A model generated the notes under the pieces. It was not told where the DNA came from. It saw nothing but the letters and a program-made list of their open reading frames with translations, and made no database searches. Of a stretch of DNA of 64,000 nt, positions 53,581 through 63,441 are shown one piece after another. The stretch's first letter is position 1. Every line of letters begins with the position of its first letter. Both the position numbers and the translations under genes were made by a program. The stretch is from JAJFVC01 sp039698075 (GTDB taxonomy: Bacteria; Planctomycetota; Planctomycetia; Pirellulales; Thermoguttaceae): the NCBI GenBank assembly GCA_039698075.1, contig JBDKTJ010000074.1, positions 1 to 64,000 on the forward strand, in the 5' to 3' direction.

Positions 53581-54369
53581 CTACGGCTTCTTGCCGAGCA
53601 GTTCGTCGACCGCGGTGCCGACGTCGCGGCGGGCCATCAGCGCGCCGCCCACCAACATGGCCTGGAGGCCGGAGGTTTCCAGCCGCTCGACGTCTTGGCG
53701 GTTGCGGATGCCGCTTTCGCCGACGACCAGCCGATCGTCGGGGATGATGTGCCGCATGCGCAGCGAATGGTTCAGATCGACTTCGAGGGTGTGCAGGTCG
53801 CGGTTGTTCACGCCGATCAGCTTGGCGCCGAGCCCCAACACGCGATCCAGTTGGTCCGGGTCGTGCAGCTCGACCAACGGCGTCATGCCCAGCTCGTTGA
53901 CGGCCGCATACAGGTCCGACAACAGGCCGCCTTCCAGGCAATCGGCGATCAGCAGCACGGCGTCGGCCCCGGCTTGGCGAGCCTCTAGCACTTGATACGG
54001 ATCGATCACGAAGTCCTTGCGCAGCAGCGGCGTTTGGACGGCCGTGCGGACTTGCCGCAGGTCGTCGAGGCTGCCTTGGAAATAGGGGCCGTCGGTCACG
54101 ACGCTGATGCAGGCCGCGCCGTGCCACTGATAGATGCGGGCGATGGCCGCCGGATCGCAGTTGGGGCGGATCGCGCCGCGGCTGGGGCTGGCCTTTTTTA
54201 CCTCGGCGATCAGCCGGATGGGCGGCGCGCCGGCCAGCGCGGCCAGAAAATCGCGGACCGGCGGGGCCTCGGCCAACTGGTCGCGCAACGACGACTCGGG
54301 CACGTCGGCCTTCGCCTTGTCGAGAGACTCTTGTTTCGCGGCGATGATTTTGTCGAGAGCGTTGGGCAT
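53581..54369 (-). CDS. trpC: Indole-3-glycerol phosphate synthase
   Basis: Closes the indole ring in tryptophan synthesis from carboxyphenylaminodeoxyribulose phosphate. A TIM-barrel of 262 residues, with LIAEVKKASPSRGAI (catalytic Lys), LRKDFVIDPYQVLEARQAGADAVLLIA, GVNNRDLHTLEVDL and VGESGIRN at the phosphate-binding end. The start is the ATG at 54369. It stands apart from other trp genes in the window and ends just before the terminator-bearing gap with mutY, to which it converges. Confidence 0.95.
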   Translation of the reverse strand: MPNALDKIIAAKQESLDKAKADVPESSLRDQLAEAPPVRDFLAALAGAPPIRLIAEVKKASPSRGAIRPNCDPAAIARIYQWHGAACISVVTDGPYFQGSLDDLRQVRTAVQTPLLRKDFVIDPYQVLEARQAGADAVLLIADCLEGGLLSDLYAAVNELGMTPLVELHDPDQLDRVLGLGAKLIGVNNRDLHTLEVDLNHSLRMRHIIPDDRLVVGESGIRNRQDVERLETSGLQAMLVGGALMARRDVGTAVDELLGKKP

Positions 54370-54440
54370 GACCTTTTTCTCGTTTTTACGAGGTTTTTTA
54401 ATGTTTGAAATGTCGCCGGTCCGTTTTCCTGCAAATCGCT

Positions 54441-56009
54441 TTAGTGTTTAAAATGCCGCCGACCCGTAAAAATCATTGGCAGGCGAAACTGATTGCAGGC
54501 TTGAATTACGGCCGGATCGTTTTTCGAGCCGCCCGGCTGAATGATCGCGGCCACTCCGGCGGCGGCGGCCCGTTCGATCGAGTCGGGGAACGGGAAAAAG
54601 GCGTCCGAAGCGAGTACGGACCCCTCGACCCGCGCGCCGGCCTTTTTGATTGCGATTTCCGTCGAATCGACGCGGCTCATCTGGCCCGCGCCGGCGCCCA
54701 ACAACATCCGGTCCTTGCACAACACGATCGCGTTGGACTTGACGTGGCGGACCATCTCCCAGGCGAATCGCAGGTCGGCCCACAAGGCGTCGGTCGGCTG
54801 GACCTCGGTCGCCACGCGCCACTGGTCCTCGGGGTCGGGCAGGACGTCGGCCTCTTGCATCAGCGCGCCGCCGTCGAGCCAGCGGAACGCCCAATGGGCC
54901 GGCGAACGATCCAACTGGCCGACTTCCATCAGCCGGACGTTGTTGCGCCATTTCGGCTTGGTGGTCAAGATGCGGAGGGCGACCGGATCGAATCGCGGGG
55001 CGACGATTGCCTCGACGAACAGGCCCGGCGCGGCCAGCACTTCGGCGGTGGCGTCGTCCACGTCGCGGTTCAGTCCCAACACCGAGCCGAACGCGCTGAG
55101 TGGATCGCCTTCCATGGCGCGTTGCAGGGCCTCGGCCAAGGTGTCGGCCACGGCGGCCCCGCACGGATTGTTGTGTTTGACGACCACGGCGGCCGGATCG
55201 GCGAATTGGCGCACGATGCCCAGCGCGCTGTCGAGGTCCAGCAGATTGTTGTACGAAAGCTCCTTGCCGTTGAGCTGCCGGGCCGAGACGATGTTCGCGC
55301 CCGATGCGCCGGATTGGGCGTACAGGGCCGCCTGCTGATGCGGATTCTCGCCGTAGCGCAGGACGGTTTTGCGCGTGAGGCCGGCGGTGACGACGCCGGG
55401 GAACGGGCCGTCGCGGTTTGCGCCGGCGAAGAACTCGGCGATCGCGCGATCGTATCGGGCGGTGTGAGCGAAGGCCTCGCCGGCCAAGCGGCGACGCAAT
55501 TCGAGCGTCGTGCAGCCGTGAGCCGCGATTTGGTCGAGAATCTCGGAATATTGCGAGGCGTCGGTGGCGATGGTCGTGAAGGCGTGATTCTTGGAGGCCG
55601 CACGGACGAGCGTCGGGCCGCCGATGTCGATGTTCTCGATCACTTCCTCGTCGGTGACGTCCTTGCGGGCCACGGTGGTCTCGAACGGATACAGGTTGAC
55701 CACGACCAGCTCGAAGGTCAGGATGCCATGCTCGGCCAGGGCGCGCATGTCGTTCGGGTTGTCGTGACGGCAGAGGATGCCGCCATGGACCTTCGGGTGC
55801 AGGGTTTTGAGCCGGCCGTCCATCATTTCAGGAAAGCCGGTGTACTCGGAGACGTCGCGGACGGGGATGCCCTCGGTCTCGAGGTGTTTTCGGGTTCCGC
55901 CGGTGCTGAAGATTTCGACTCCGGCGGCGACCAGGCCGCGAGCGAAGCCGGCCAGGCCCAATTTGTCGCTGACGCTGATCAAAGCGCGTTGAATGCGCGG
56001 CGAATCCAT
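54441..56009 (-). CDS. purH: Bifunctional AICAR transformylase/IMP cyclohydrolase
   Basis: Performs the last two steps of de novo purine synthesis: formyl transfer from 10-formyl-tetrahydrofolate to AICAR, then ring closure to IMP. The N-terminal cyclohydrolase (residues 1-200) has ALISVSDKLGLAGFARGL and FSTGGTRKHLETEG; VKTLHP-type motif reads RLKTLHPKVHGGILCRHD. The transformylase part has RYGENPHQQAALY, LDLDSALGIVRQF and VVKHNNPCGAAVA, plus AVQPTDALW-like and GAGQMSRVDS near the end. GAAGGG seven bases upstream supports the ATG at 56009; 522 residues. trpC follows 71 bases later on the same strand. Confidence 0.96.
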   Translation of the reverse strand: MDSPRIQRALISVSDKLGLAGFARGLVAAGVEIFSTGGTRKHLETEGIPVRDVSEYTGFPEMMDGRLKTLHPKVHGGILCRHDNPNDMRALAEHGILTFELVVVNLYPFETTVARKDVTDEEVIENIDIGGPTLVRAASKNHAFTTIATDASQYSEILDQIAAHGCTTLELRRRLAGEAFAHTARYDRAIAEFFAGANRDGPFPGVVTAGLTRKTVLRYGENPHQQAALYAQSGASGANIVSARQLNGKELSYNNLLDLDSALGIVRQFADPAAVVVKHNNPCGAAVADTLAEALQRAMEGDPLSAFGSVLGLNRDVDDATAEVLAAPGLFVEAIVAPRFDPVALRILTTKPKWRNNVRLMEVGQLDRSPAHWAFRWLDGGALMQEADVLPDPEDQWRVATEVQPTDALWADLRFAWEMVRHVKSNAIVLCKDRMLLGAGAGQMSRVDSTEIAIKKAGARVEGSVLASDAFFPFPDSIERAAAAGVAAIIQPGGSKNDPAVIQACNQFRLPMIFTGRRHFKH

Positions 56010-56156
56010 GGCATTACCCTTCGGGCGCAAGAAAATGGACAAACCGAAGGTTTACGAGTTTTGAGGGCGACGGTCAAGGCCCCCGACGGGAGGCTCGAAG
56101 GCGGCCGTCGGTGGGTAAATCGCCGTCGTCGCCGGCGCTTGCGGTTTTCCGCAACG

Positions 56157-57569
56157 TTATTTGGAGCTTTTGACCGGTTTTTTGGCGGCCGGTTTTTTCG
56201 CTTCGCCCTTGGCGGCTGCGTCGGTCTGAATCTCTTCGGTCTGCGGGCGGTCCTTGTCGTGGAGAATCGGCTTTTGTTGTTCGGGCTCGTGGAGGCATTG
56301 GATCAGGCCAAAATCGTCGGCCAGATAGATGCGGTCCGTCAGGTCGTTCCGCGCCTTGAGCGGCAGGCCGACGGTCGGCAGCGTGTCGAGCAATTTTCCG
56401 GTCATGCCGTCGAGAACCAAAAGCCGTCCGGCGCGGTCCGCGGCGTAGACTTTCGTCTTGCTGGCGGCGACCCATTGGACGACGCGCGGGGCAAACCACA
56501 CGAGTCGTCCGTCCTTCGCGTTCAGGCAGAACATGCCGCTCGGGTCCGCACAGACGTAGACCCTCAGGTCGACGGCCATGGGAGGCTCGACGATCGGGTC
56601 GCCCGCGGAAAACCGCCACGCCACCTTGCCGTCTTTCTGGCGGATCGCGTGCACGTAGCCGTCGCGCGAGGCGGCAATGATCAGTCCGGAGTCGTCCCCA
56701 AGGGCGCGATCGGGCGGCAAATAGGCCGCACGGCCAACGACGGGCTTGCGGGTTTCCAGCCGATGCGTCAGCGCGAGCACGTCCTCGAACTGGCGGTCGA
56801 TGCGGGTGATGTTCAACAGTCCGCGGTCGGTGGACCACACGGCGTATTCTTCGAAGGCGTTTTGCCGCGTGATTCGCGGCGGCGCGAGAACCGGTCCGAT
56901 CGATTGGCAGAACAGCGGCGGCACCCAACGGGCGCGACGCTCCCATTCGGCTTCGTGTTTTTCGTCGGCGTCGAGAGTCGTTTGGGGTGACTCGTTCTCG
57001 ACGGAGTTTTTAGATTTTCGATCGTTTTTCGCGGCGTTTTTTTCGCGGGCTTCGGCGGCGTGATTCGACGGCGCCCAACGATAGGCTTCCACTCGACCGG
57101 AAGTCAACGGGACGTAAACCCGCATGTCGCTGACGGCCGGCGCGGCGCTGGGCGCGCCGCCGACCTCTTTTTCGTAGAGCAGTTCGCCGGTCATGCGATT
57201 GAGGACGTACATCCGCGAGCCGTTCAGAATGGCCAACACGTCGCGTCCGACGCCCGGCGGCATGGTCAACAAGTCGCGGCGGCCGAGCCGTTTTTGCCAA
57301 AGCACCCGGCCCGTCTCGGCGTCGATCGCCTCGAACACCGCACCGTCGGTTTGCACGTACAAAACGCCGCCGCTGAGCGTTACGTTGCGCAGCCGTTCAC
57401 GCCCGTGATCCAATTCAACTTGCGTGAACCATGCCCGGGTTAGACCGTGACGTGCGGCCGTCGGCTCGGAAATCAACTCCCGATCGATCGCCTTGGCCTG
57501 AGGGCCGACAGAAAAACAGCAGCAGACGGCGGCGCCGAACAGGACGGCGCTCAAAAAACATCGGGGCAT
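56157..57569 (-). CDS. Secreted PQQ-binding-like beta-propeller protein
   Basis: An exported protein of 470 residues with a signal peptide rich in Cys and Val (about residues 1-27). The body is a beta-propeller of PQQ-like repeats; typical strand ends are GGVLYVQTDGAVFEAIDAETGRVLWQKRL, RVYVPLTSGRVEAYRWA, AASRDGYVHAIRQKDGKVAWRF and CADPSGMFCLNAKDGRLVWF (as patterns). A charged low-complexity loop (about residues 165-195) interrupts one blade; the tail is Lys/Ala-rich. Binding of PQQ cannot be claimed, since many such proteins only scaffold (BamB-like). The ATG at 57569 begins the signal; a longer frame upstream is not needed. Confidence 0.78.
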   Translation of the reverse strand: MPRCFLSAVLFGAAVCCCFSVGPQAKAIDRELISEPTAARHGLTRAWFTQVELDHGRERLRNVTLSGGVLYVQTDGAVFEAIDAETGRVLWQKRLGRRDLLTMPPGVGRDVLAILNGSRMYVLNRMTGELLYEKEVGGAPSAAPAVSDMRVYVPLTSGRVEAYRWAPSNHAAEAREKNAAKNDRKSKNSVENESPQTTLDADEKHEAEWERRARWVPPLFCQSIGPVLAPPRITRQNAFEEYAVWSTDRGLLNITRIDRQFEDVLALTHRLETRKPVVGRAAYLPPDRALGDDSGLIIAASRDGYVHAIRQKDGKVAWRFSAGDPIVEPPMAVDLRVYVCADPSGMFCLNAKDGRLVWFAPRVVQWVAASKTKVYAADRAGRLLVLDGMTGKLLDTLPTVGLPLKARNDLTDRIYLADDFGLIQCLHEPEQQKPILHDKDRPQTEEIQTDAAAKGEAKKPAAKKPVKSSK

Positions 57570-57853
57570 GGTTCCGGTGTCCTTGCAGTTGTCGCACTTT
57601 GCCAATTTAGCCCCTCTATCATAACCTCGCGCAGGCGAAAAAGCACGACGAAAACTCGCAATGGGGCTATTTTTGGAAGGGGGCGCATAACACGAAAAGG
57701 GTGTTTTTCGGGGTTTTCGCCGAGCCGCTAGACGAGATCGCTTCGACCACCTACGATAAGGGGCTTTGCTGGACGGACTGCGGCGTCGTATGGAGCGGAA
57801 CGACCGCTCGACCATCGAGCCGTTTAGATAGACCCACAGAGAGAGCCACGGCC

Positions 57854-60800
57854 ATGGACCCCACCCCATTGGGCGATGTGAGTTCGCTGACCCAGGATAT
57901 CTTGGGTTATCTGAACTTTTCGTCGGGGGCCTCGGACCCACAGTTTCTGAAGAATTTGGCCGAGCTGTTCGGTCGGGTTGAGGTGGTCGGGGACGCGGCG
58001 CGACCGGTCTGGCGGACGGTCGGACGGACGCTTGCCGAAAGGTTGCAGTCGGTTCGCGGCGCGTCGGACGTCTTTCGCAAAGTCGATCAGGCCGAGGCGG
58101 TGTTGGCGTTGGTGTTCGAGGCGGCGCTGCCGGCCTACCGCGAGTTTCATCGCGATCTGTTGTTTCATCAGACCGACGAGTCGTTGTTCCAACCGTTTTT
58201 TGTCGGGCGGATGTGCGAGGCGGTGCTGCAGCAAGGGGCGCCGTGGTCCGAGACCGATCGGATCGTTGCGGGCGCGATTCGTCAGTTGAACGATTACATC
58301 GGGCATCGGCCGGTGGCGGTGTTGCGGACCGACCAGAAAATTCAGCCTTACGAGCACGAGTGGGTTCGTCCGATTCCGCTTTGGGTCCGCGAGGCCGGCG
58401 CGGCGCCCGGTCCGTATCGGGAGCTGGTCGAAACGGCTATGGCCATTTTGGATGCGACCGATCCTGCGCTGTTGTTCGAGGCGTCGTTCGTGCCCGAACA
58501 GCTTGATGAGTTGGCCATGGACCCGAGGGCGTACGATTTCGATCATCCGGTCAACAAGCGTCCGAATTATCTGTTCGGCCAGTGGGACATGCACCGTCTG
58601 GACAACGCGGGCCGCAGCCGCCGGTTCGTGTTGCAGCAGGCGTCGCTGGACGCGATGTTGGATCGGATCGGCCGTCACGGTCGGCTGCCGGACGCGCAGG
58701 TGCTTTTCGAGGAGGCGTCGGTTTTGGCGGGGACGATGCTGATGGGCTCGGGCGTCAGCGGCAGCCGGCCCGACGCCCACGATTCCACGGTGACGCTGTC
58801 GACACTGGTCGAGAAGATCGCGGTGTATCGGGACGTTTTTTACGAGAATTTGCTTCGCACGATGACCGGTCCGCACGCCGAGCGGTTGCGGGCGGAATCG
58901 TTGGCGCTGCATCAACCGTTCGGCGGCGCACGTCAGCACTTCAACCAGTTTTTGGCCAATCGCCGGGCGTTGCAGTTGCAGCACGTGCACGTGGCGCAGT
59001 TGTTCGCGGCGATCGGCTACACCGAGGCGGCGGCGCAGCAGGCGGCGGTCGTGCCGGTCGCGTCGGCCCGCATGGCGTGCGACATCCGCTGCCGGTTGTC
59101 GACCGCGCATTTGGCGATCGATCAAGGGCGGCTGGCGGACGCGGCGGCCGAGTTGCCATCGGTCGAGAATTTGCTGCATCGGGCGATCGAATGCGGGGCG
59201 ATGGTCGACCCCTGGAACGTGTTGGGGTTCGGCGGCCAGTACAGCCTGTTTCCGGCGTTGGAAAACAGCATTCACGATCATCGGGTCGACGACTTGCTGG
59301 ACATGATCGCCGACATTTTTACGTTGTACGTGCGGATCGTGAAATCGGCGGCGGCCACCGGCCAGACGGCGCTGCAGGAGTCGCTGTTCGAGCAGTTGGG
59401 GCGTTTGGCCCGGTGGTGGGATCGGTTCGCCGTGGTCGAGATCGATTCGGTCGATGGGCTGTCGGGCCAGGCCACGTTGGAGTCGGCCGAGCGCGTGGCG
59501 GCGGCGCTTCGGGCGTGGCATCGCGGCGGGGCCGAAGCCGGCGACGTGGCCTTTTGGCGGCGTCATGTGGCGGAGTTCCGCGCGCCGAAGTCCTATGCGC
59601 TGGTGATCGAAACGCTGTTGGACCGCCGCGATCCGGTGGCGGCGATGGCGCTGTTGATGCAATGGCTCAGTCAGGCCGACGAGATTCCGCTGGTCGAGGA
59701 AGATTATTCGTTCCACGATCTGGCGCTGCTGTGGATGGAGGATCTTTGGCAGCGCGACTCGGGCGGCGTCGAGCCGGCCGTTCCGCCGGAGCAGCGATGG
59801 TCGCTGGCCCGAAAGTTTGTGGACTTGTTGGAGGCCAATGCGGAGGAGTATTGGCAGCCGCCGCAGTTTGAGATGGCGGCCGGGGTGCTCGGCGGTGGGC
59901 CGTCGACAGCGACCGAGGAGCCCGACGAGGAAGAAGACGAAGAGGAGGAGGACGAAGAGAGCGATCTGTTTGGCGCGGCTTACGAGCACGTCACGTATCG
60001 CGACAGCGCGGACGACGGGGTCGAGGGCGAGATGTTCGAGACGGGTGACGAGGGCATCGATTTCGAGTTGGTCGGCGAGGCCGAGCGGATCGTCAATCGG
60101 CTGAACTTTTTGACCACGGTCGCCCAACTGTGGAAACTCGGCGCCACGGCCGCGGAAACCGCCGACGTGGCGTCGCGCGACGAGGCGCTGAGCGTCTGGC
60201 TTCGGCAGGCGGAGGACAATCGCCGGCGTTTGGGCGAGTTGCTGGCCGCGGTCCATCGTTATCGGATTCCCTCGCCGCGCGGTACGCAGGAGTCGCTGGT
60301 CGAGTACGATCAGCGACGGAGCGTCAAGGAGACGCTGTTGGAGGAGATTATCGAGGCGTGCGTCGAGACGGGCGACGCGGCCCGGATGATCCGCGCGGCG
60401 ATGAGCCATCCGCCCAAAGACGACAAGCTGGCCGCGTGGGAGCAGCAGGCGGGCGTGACGTTGGCGGCCCTGTTGCGTGGCGACGCCGAGGCCGTGCGGC
60501 GCGCGTGGTCGTCGCTGCTGCCGGAGCTCGAAAAGCAGCCGTTGTTGTACGTCGCACTGGCCCGCGGCGGCAATCCGCAGCGCATCGTCGCGTCGCGAGA
60601 GCTGCAATTTCTGCTGCGGCGATTGCTGACGTATTTGCCGAGGCTCGGGTTGCTGGTCGAAACGTGTCAACTACTGGAGACCGCACACCGGATGGAGATT
60701 TCGCATCCGGTTGGGCCGGGCGCGATCACCGAGTTCGATCGGGCGTTCGAGATCGCTTGCCGGTCGATGACCCAATGCCTGGTGGTCTCGTCGGCCCAGT

Positions 60801-61792
60801 GGAAAACCGGCGACGGCGGAGACGACGCGCTGATCGAAGAATTGGAGCGGATGGTCGAGCTGCTGCTCCGCTATTGGCTGATGCACAGCCACGGCGTGCG
60901 GCTTTCGGTGTTGGAAACCGTCAACGATGCGCAGCCGTGGCGTCAGTTGAAGCAGTTTATCGAACGTTATGGCGGCGATCTGTTCACGCAACGGTTTTTG
61001 AATCTCGGCAACCTGCGCGGCATCCTGCATCAAGGCGTGCGGGAGTATCTCGAAAATTTGGCCGAGGAGCCCGAGCCGGACGAGGATTTTCGGCTGTTGG
61101 GCGAGTTGCAAGGGGCGATTTCGCTGGACGAGGCCGCACATTGGCTGTCGATCGCCATTGAGGCCGTGGTCGAAAACTACGGCGAATACGTCGACTACAA
61201 CAGCATTACGACGCAATCGGACCGCGGCGACATGCTTTATACGCTGCTGGACTTTTTGCGGTTGCGGGCCAATTACGATCGGCTGGCGTGGAATCTTCGG
61301 CCGGTGGTGTTGGCGCACGAAGTGCTGGTTCGGCGGGGATGCGGCCGTGCGGCCGAAACGTGGCGACAGGCCGTGGCCGAACGGACCGCGCCGATCGCCG
61401 AGGAGCACTTGCAGCGATTTCGTCGGCTGTGCAAAAAGTACGGGATGCAGTTGCCGAGCATCGCCGAGCATTTTAGCGGGCGGTTCATTCGTCCGTTGGA
61501 GATCGACCAGCTTCGGGCGTTGTTGCGGCCCGCGGTCGAGGAGATTCGCCAGGGACGCCCGCCGGCGGCGCTGCGGGAGTTGGAGGAGCGGATCGCGCGG
61601 TTCACGCAAGAACCGGCCGGCGCGGGATTCGAGTTGCCCGGCTGGTTGGACGCCTTGGAGCAGGAGTTGGACCGGTTGCCGTGGCCGGCGGACGACGAAG
61701 ACGACGATCTGCCCGACCCGCTGGTCCGCATTCCGCGCGTGCGGCTTACGAAGGCCGAGATCGAGCGGCAGATCCAGCAGATGCTCGAATAA
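57854..61792 (+). CDS. Very large protein of unknown function (1312 residues)
   Basis: I do not recognise a characterised family. From the ATG at 57854, preceded by a GAGAG-type site, the protein is 1312 residues without signal peptide or membrane segment, so it is likely cytosolic. Composition is rich in Glu, Asp, Arg, Leu and Ala with long helices, consistent with an all-helical scaffold. A run of mostly Glu and Asp sits near residues 686-705 (EEEDEEEEDEESD), a second acidic spot near 1290 (DDEDDDLPDP). No catalytic motif is evident. It is divergent from the propeller gene and converges with the LarA-like gene, three bases away. The reading frame holds throughout and shows normal codon use, so it is a real gene. 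Confidence 0.8.
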   Translation: MDPTPLGDVSSLTQDILGYLNFSSGASDPQFLKNLAELFGRVEVVGDAARPVWRTVGRTLAERLQSVRGASDVFRKVDQAEAVLALVFEAALPAYREFHRDLLFHQTDESLFQPFFVGRMCEAVLQQGAPWSETDRIVAGAIRQLNDYIGHRPVAVLRTDQKIQPYEHEWVRPIPLWVREAGAAPGPYRELVETAMAILDATDPALLFEASFVPEQLDELAMDPRAYDFDHPVNKRPNYLFGQWDMHRLDNAGRSRRFVLQQASLDAMLDRIGRHGRLPDAQVLFEEASVLAGTMLMGSGVSGSRPDAHDSTVTLSTLVEKIAVYRDVFYENLLRTMTGPHAERLRAESLALHQPFGGARQHFNQFLANRRALQLQHVHVAQLFAAIGYTEAAAQQAAVVPVASARMACDIRCRLSTAHLAIDQGRLADAAAELPSVENLLHRAIECGAMVDPWNVLGFGGQYSLFPALENSIHDHRVDDLLDMIADIFTLYVRIVKSAAATGQTALQESLFEQLGRLARWWDRFAVVEIDSVDGLSGQATLESAERVAAALRAWHRGGAEAGDVAFWRRHVAEFRAPKSYALVIETLLDRRDPVAAMALLMQWLSQADEIPLVEEDYSFHDLALLWMEDLWQRDSGGVEPAVPPEQRWSLARKFVDLLEANAEEYWQPPQFEMAAGVLGGGPSTATEEPDEEEDEEEEDEESDLFGAAYEHVTYRDSADDGVEGEMFETGDEGIDFELVGEAERIVNRLNFLTTVAQLWKLGATAAETADVASRDEALSVWLRQAEDNRRRLGELLAAVHRYRIPSPRGTQESLVEYDQRRSVKETLLEEIIEACVETGDAARMIRAAMSHPPKDDKLAAWEQQAGVTLAALLRGDAEAVRRAWSSLLPELEKQPLLYVALARGGNPQRIVASRELQFLLRRLLTYLPRLGLLVETCQLLETAHRMEISHPVGPGAITEFDRAFEIACRSMTQCLVVSSAQWKTGDGGDDALIEELERMVELLLRYWLMHSHGVRLSVLETVNDAQPWRQLKQFIERYGGDLFTQRFLNLGNLRGILHQGVREYLENLAEEPEPDEDFRLLGELQGAISLDEAAHWLSIAIEAVVENYGEYVDYNSITTQSDRGDMLYTLLDFLRLRANYDRLAWNLRPVVLAHEVLVRRGCGRAAETWRQAVAERTAPIAEEHLQRFRRLCKKYGMQLPSIAEHFSGRFIRPLEIDQLRALLRPAVEEIRQGRPPAALRELEERIARFTQEPAGAGFELPGWLDALEQELDRLPWPADDEDDDLPDPLVRIPRVRLTKAEIERQIQQMLE

Positions 61793-61795
61793 TCG

Positions 61796-63073
61796 TCAGG
61801 CGGGCAGTCGGCCGCGGAAAGTCCAAAGCCCCAACGCGGGATTGCTGATGTAGTAGATTCGCTCGCCGTCGGGCAGCGTGTTCCAGCCGTCGCGGAGCTG
61901 CTTGGGGTCGTAGCGGCGCAGCATCGGTTCGAGCTTGCCGTAACGATAGCCGACCGACTCGATCTCCTCGCGGCTCAATTTTCCCGGGCAATAGGTGATC
62001 GTAAAACGGCCTTCGGACGATCCGTGGATCAGGTGGGCCGCCGCCGAGAGATTGCGGGGCAGGTCGTCGGTTTCGCGGACGAACCGCATGATCTCGGGCG
62101 TCGTGCGATAGCCGTATTTGCGGATCATGCGGTCGATCTCGGGGTCTTCGCCGAACGTGCCGACGCTCGGGCCTAGGACGATCAGTTCGCCGCCGTCGGC
62201 GATGGCCATCCGCGTCCGATAGATCGACTTGTTGCCTAGCCACGTGCTGTGGAACTCTTCGGGGTCGAGATAGACGACCACTTTTTGGATCGGCTCGTCG
62301 AGGATCGTGAAATTGACCTGGACCGACAGCGCGGCGGCTTTTTGGAAACACTCGACGTCGTCGCCGATGAACAGTCCGCGAACGGCCAAACCGCCATCGT
62401 CGCGCGGACCGATCACGGTCAAGACGAACACCAGCGGCAGGTGTTTGCAAAAATGATCCTGGGCGTAGTTCAAAATTTTGCGCAGCGGCGTGTCGGCCCG
62501 GCCCATCATGCGCTCCATGCCGTAGGCCGCGCCGATGAAGTGGCTTTCGTTGATTCCGGAGGAGCCGCCTGCGCCGACGAACAGGTTTTTGTTGTAGTTG
62601 GCCATGCCGATCACTTCGTGCGGCACCACCTGGCCGATCGAGAGGATCAGGTCGTGGCCGCCTTGCCACACCAAACGGTTGAGCTGCGCGGGCCAGGGTT
62701 TTTGATAAATCCCTTCGGTGGCCTCCGAGACGAACTCGGCGGGCACGGTTCCGACGGTCACCACGTCGTGACGCCAGTCGTGCACGCGGAACAGCGATTT
62801 CGGCACGCCCTCGAACATCCGGTCCAGTTGCCAGTCGGGCATGGCCACGTGCGTGCCTAGGGCCGGCATCACGTCGACCAGCCGATCGCGGAAATATTCG
62901 TAGGTCATCGAGCAGATCGGTCCGGCCATGCTGTTGGCCCGGGTAAAATCGGGCGGCAGGGCCAACACCTTGCGGCGAGGCTCGAGTTTTCGATATGTCT
63001 CGAAAAGAATCCGGCGAAGATCGTCGCGGTTGAAGTCAGTTTGCGGCGAACCTTGGGCAAAAAACGTGGTCAT
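61796..63073 (-). CDS. LarA-like (DUF2088) lactate racemase family protein
   Basis: A 425-residue protein of the lactate racemase family. It opens with a LPPDFTRANSMAG segment near residue 39, like the D-x-T-R motif of LarA. Candidate cofactor residues keep LarA spacing: His75 (ALGTH), His152 (PHEVIGMA), Lys162 (NYNKN, ten residues on) and His178 (NESHF, sixteen further). LarA uses such residues to bind a nickel-pincer nucleotide attached to the Lys. No larB, larC or larE is seen in the window. Substrate may be lactate or another 2-hydroxy acid. A previous LarA-like gene at 23.7-25 kb is more divergent. Confidence 0.82.
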   Translation of the reverse strand: MTTFFAQGSPQTDFNRDDLRRILFETYRKLEPRRKVLALPPDFTRANSMAGPICSMTYEYFRDRLVDVMPALGTHVAMPDWQLDRMFEGVPKSLFRVHDWRHDVVTVGTVPAEFVSEATEGIYQKPWPAQLNRLVWQGGHDLILSIGQVVPHEVIGMANYNKNLFVGAGGSSGINESHFIGAAYGMERMMGRADTPLRKILNYAQDHFCKHLPLVFVLTVIGPRDDGGLAVRGLFIGDDVECFQKAAALSVQVNFTILDEPIQKVVVYLDPEEFHSTWLGNKSIYRTRMAIADGGELIVLGPSVGTFGEDPEIDRMIRKYGYRTTPEIMRFVRETDDLPRNLSAAAHLIHGSSEGRFTITYCPGKLSREEIESVGYRYGKLEPMLRRYDPKQLRDGWNTLPDGERIYYISNPALGLWTFRGRLPA

Positions 63074-63441
63074 AGAACAAGTCGGGGCTAAATGGACGAA
63101 ACCGCTTATCTCCTCTCAGCGTACCACGATGCGCGGAATGTTGCCAGTCCGACGCCCAGGGACGTTTACACGGCAAAGAAACCGAGGCGGACCGACGGGA
63201 AGCCGGAAAATAGGCCGGATAGACTGGCAGAACGGCGCCCTATCCGAGAAAACATCAATAACTCACGCTAGTGGAGCTGTCCCCCCAGAAATCTAAAAAC
63301 GTCCGAAAAACCCGGCGGCAATTTTCGCTCGGCGGCGGTTTGCGTATAATGAAGTGTTCTCCGATCAACAAACGGACTGATTTTATGCGATGCGGCGATA
63401 TTTTGGAGGACTGTTCCGCAATCGATAAACCGACTGAGCCG
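63074..63441. promoter_or_regulatory. Intergenic region with a -10 box for hydE
   Basis: This divergent region holds no supported gene. A perfect TATAAT at 63345-63350 lies 97 bases before the HydE ATG at 63442; the expected -35 position reads TTTTCG, a weak match. No hairpin or obvious operator is seen. In-frame codons from 63385 could extend HydE upstream. Confidence 0.4.

Noticed and set aside
57824..60670. 948-codon open frame on the minus strand opposite the 1312-residue gene
   Set aside because: Its composition is Arg/His/Gln/Pro-rich with no motif, and the plus-strand frame has a start site and normal codon use.
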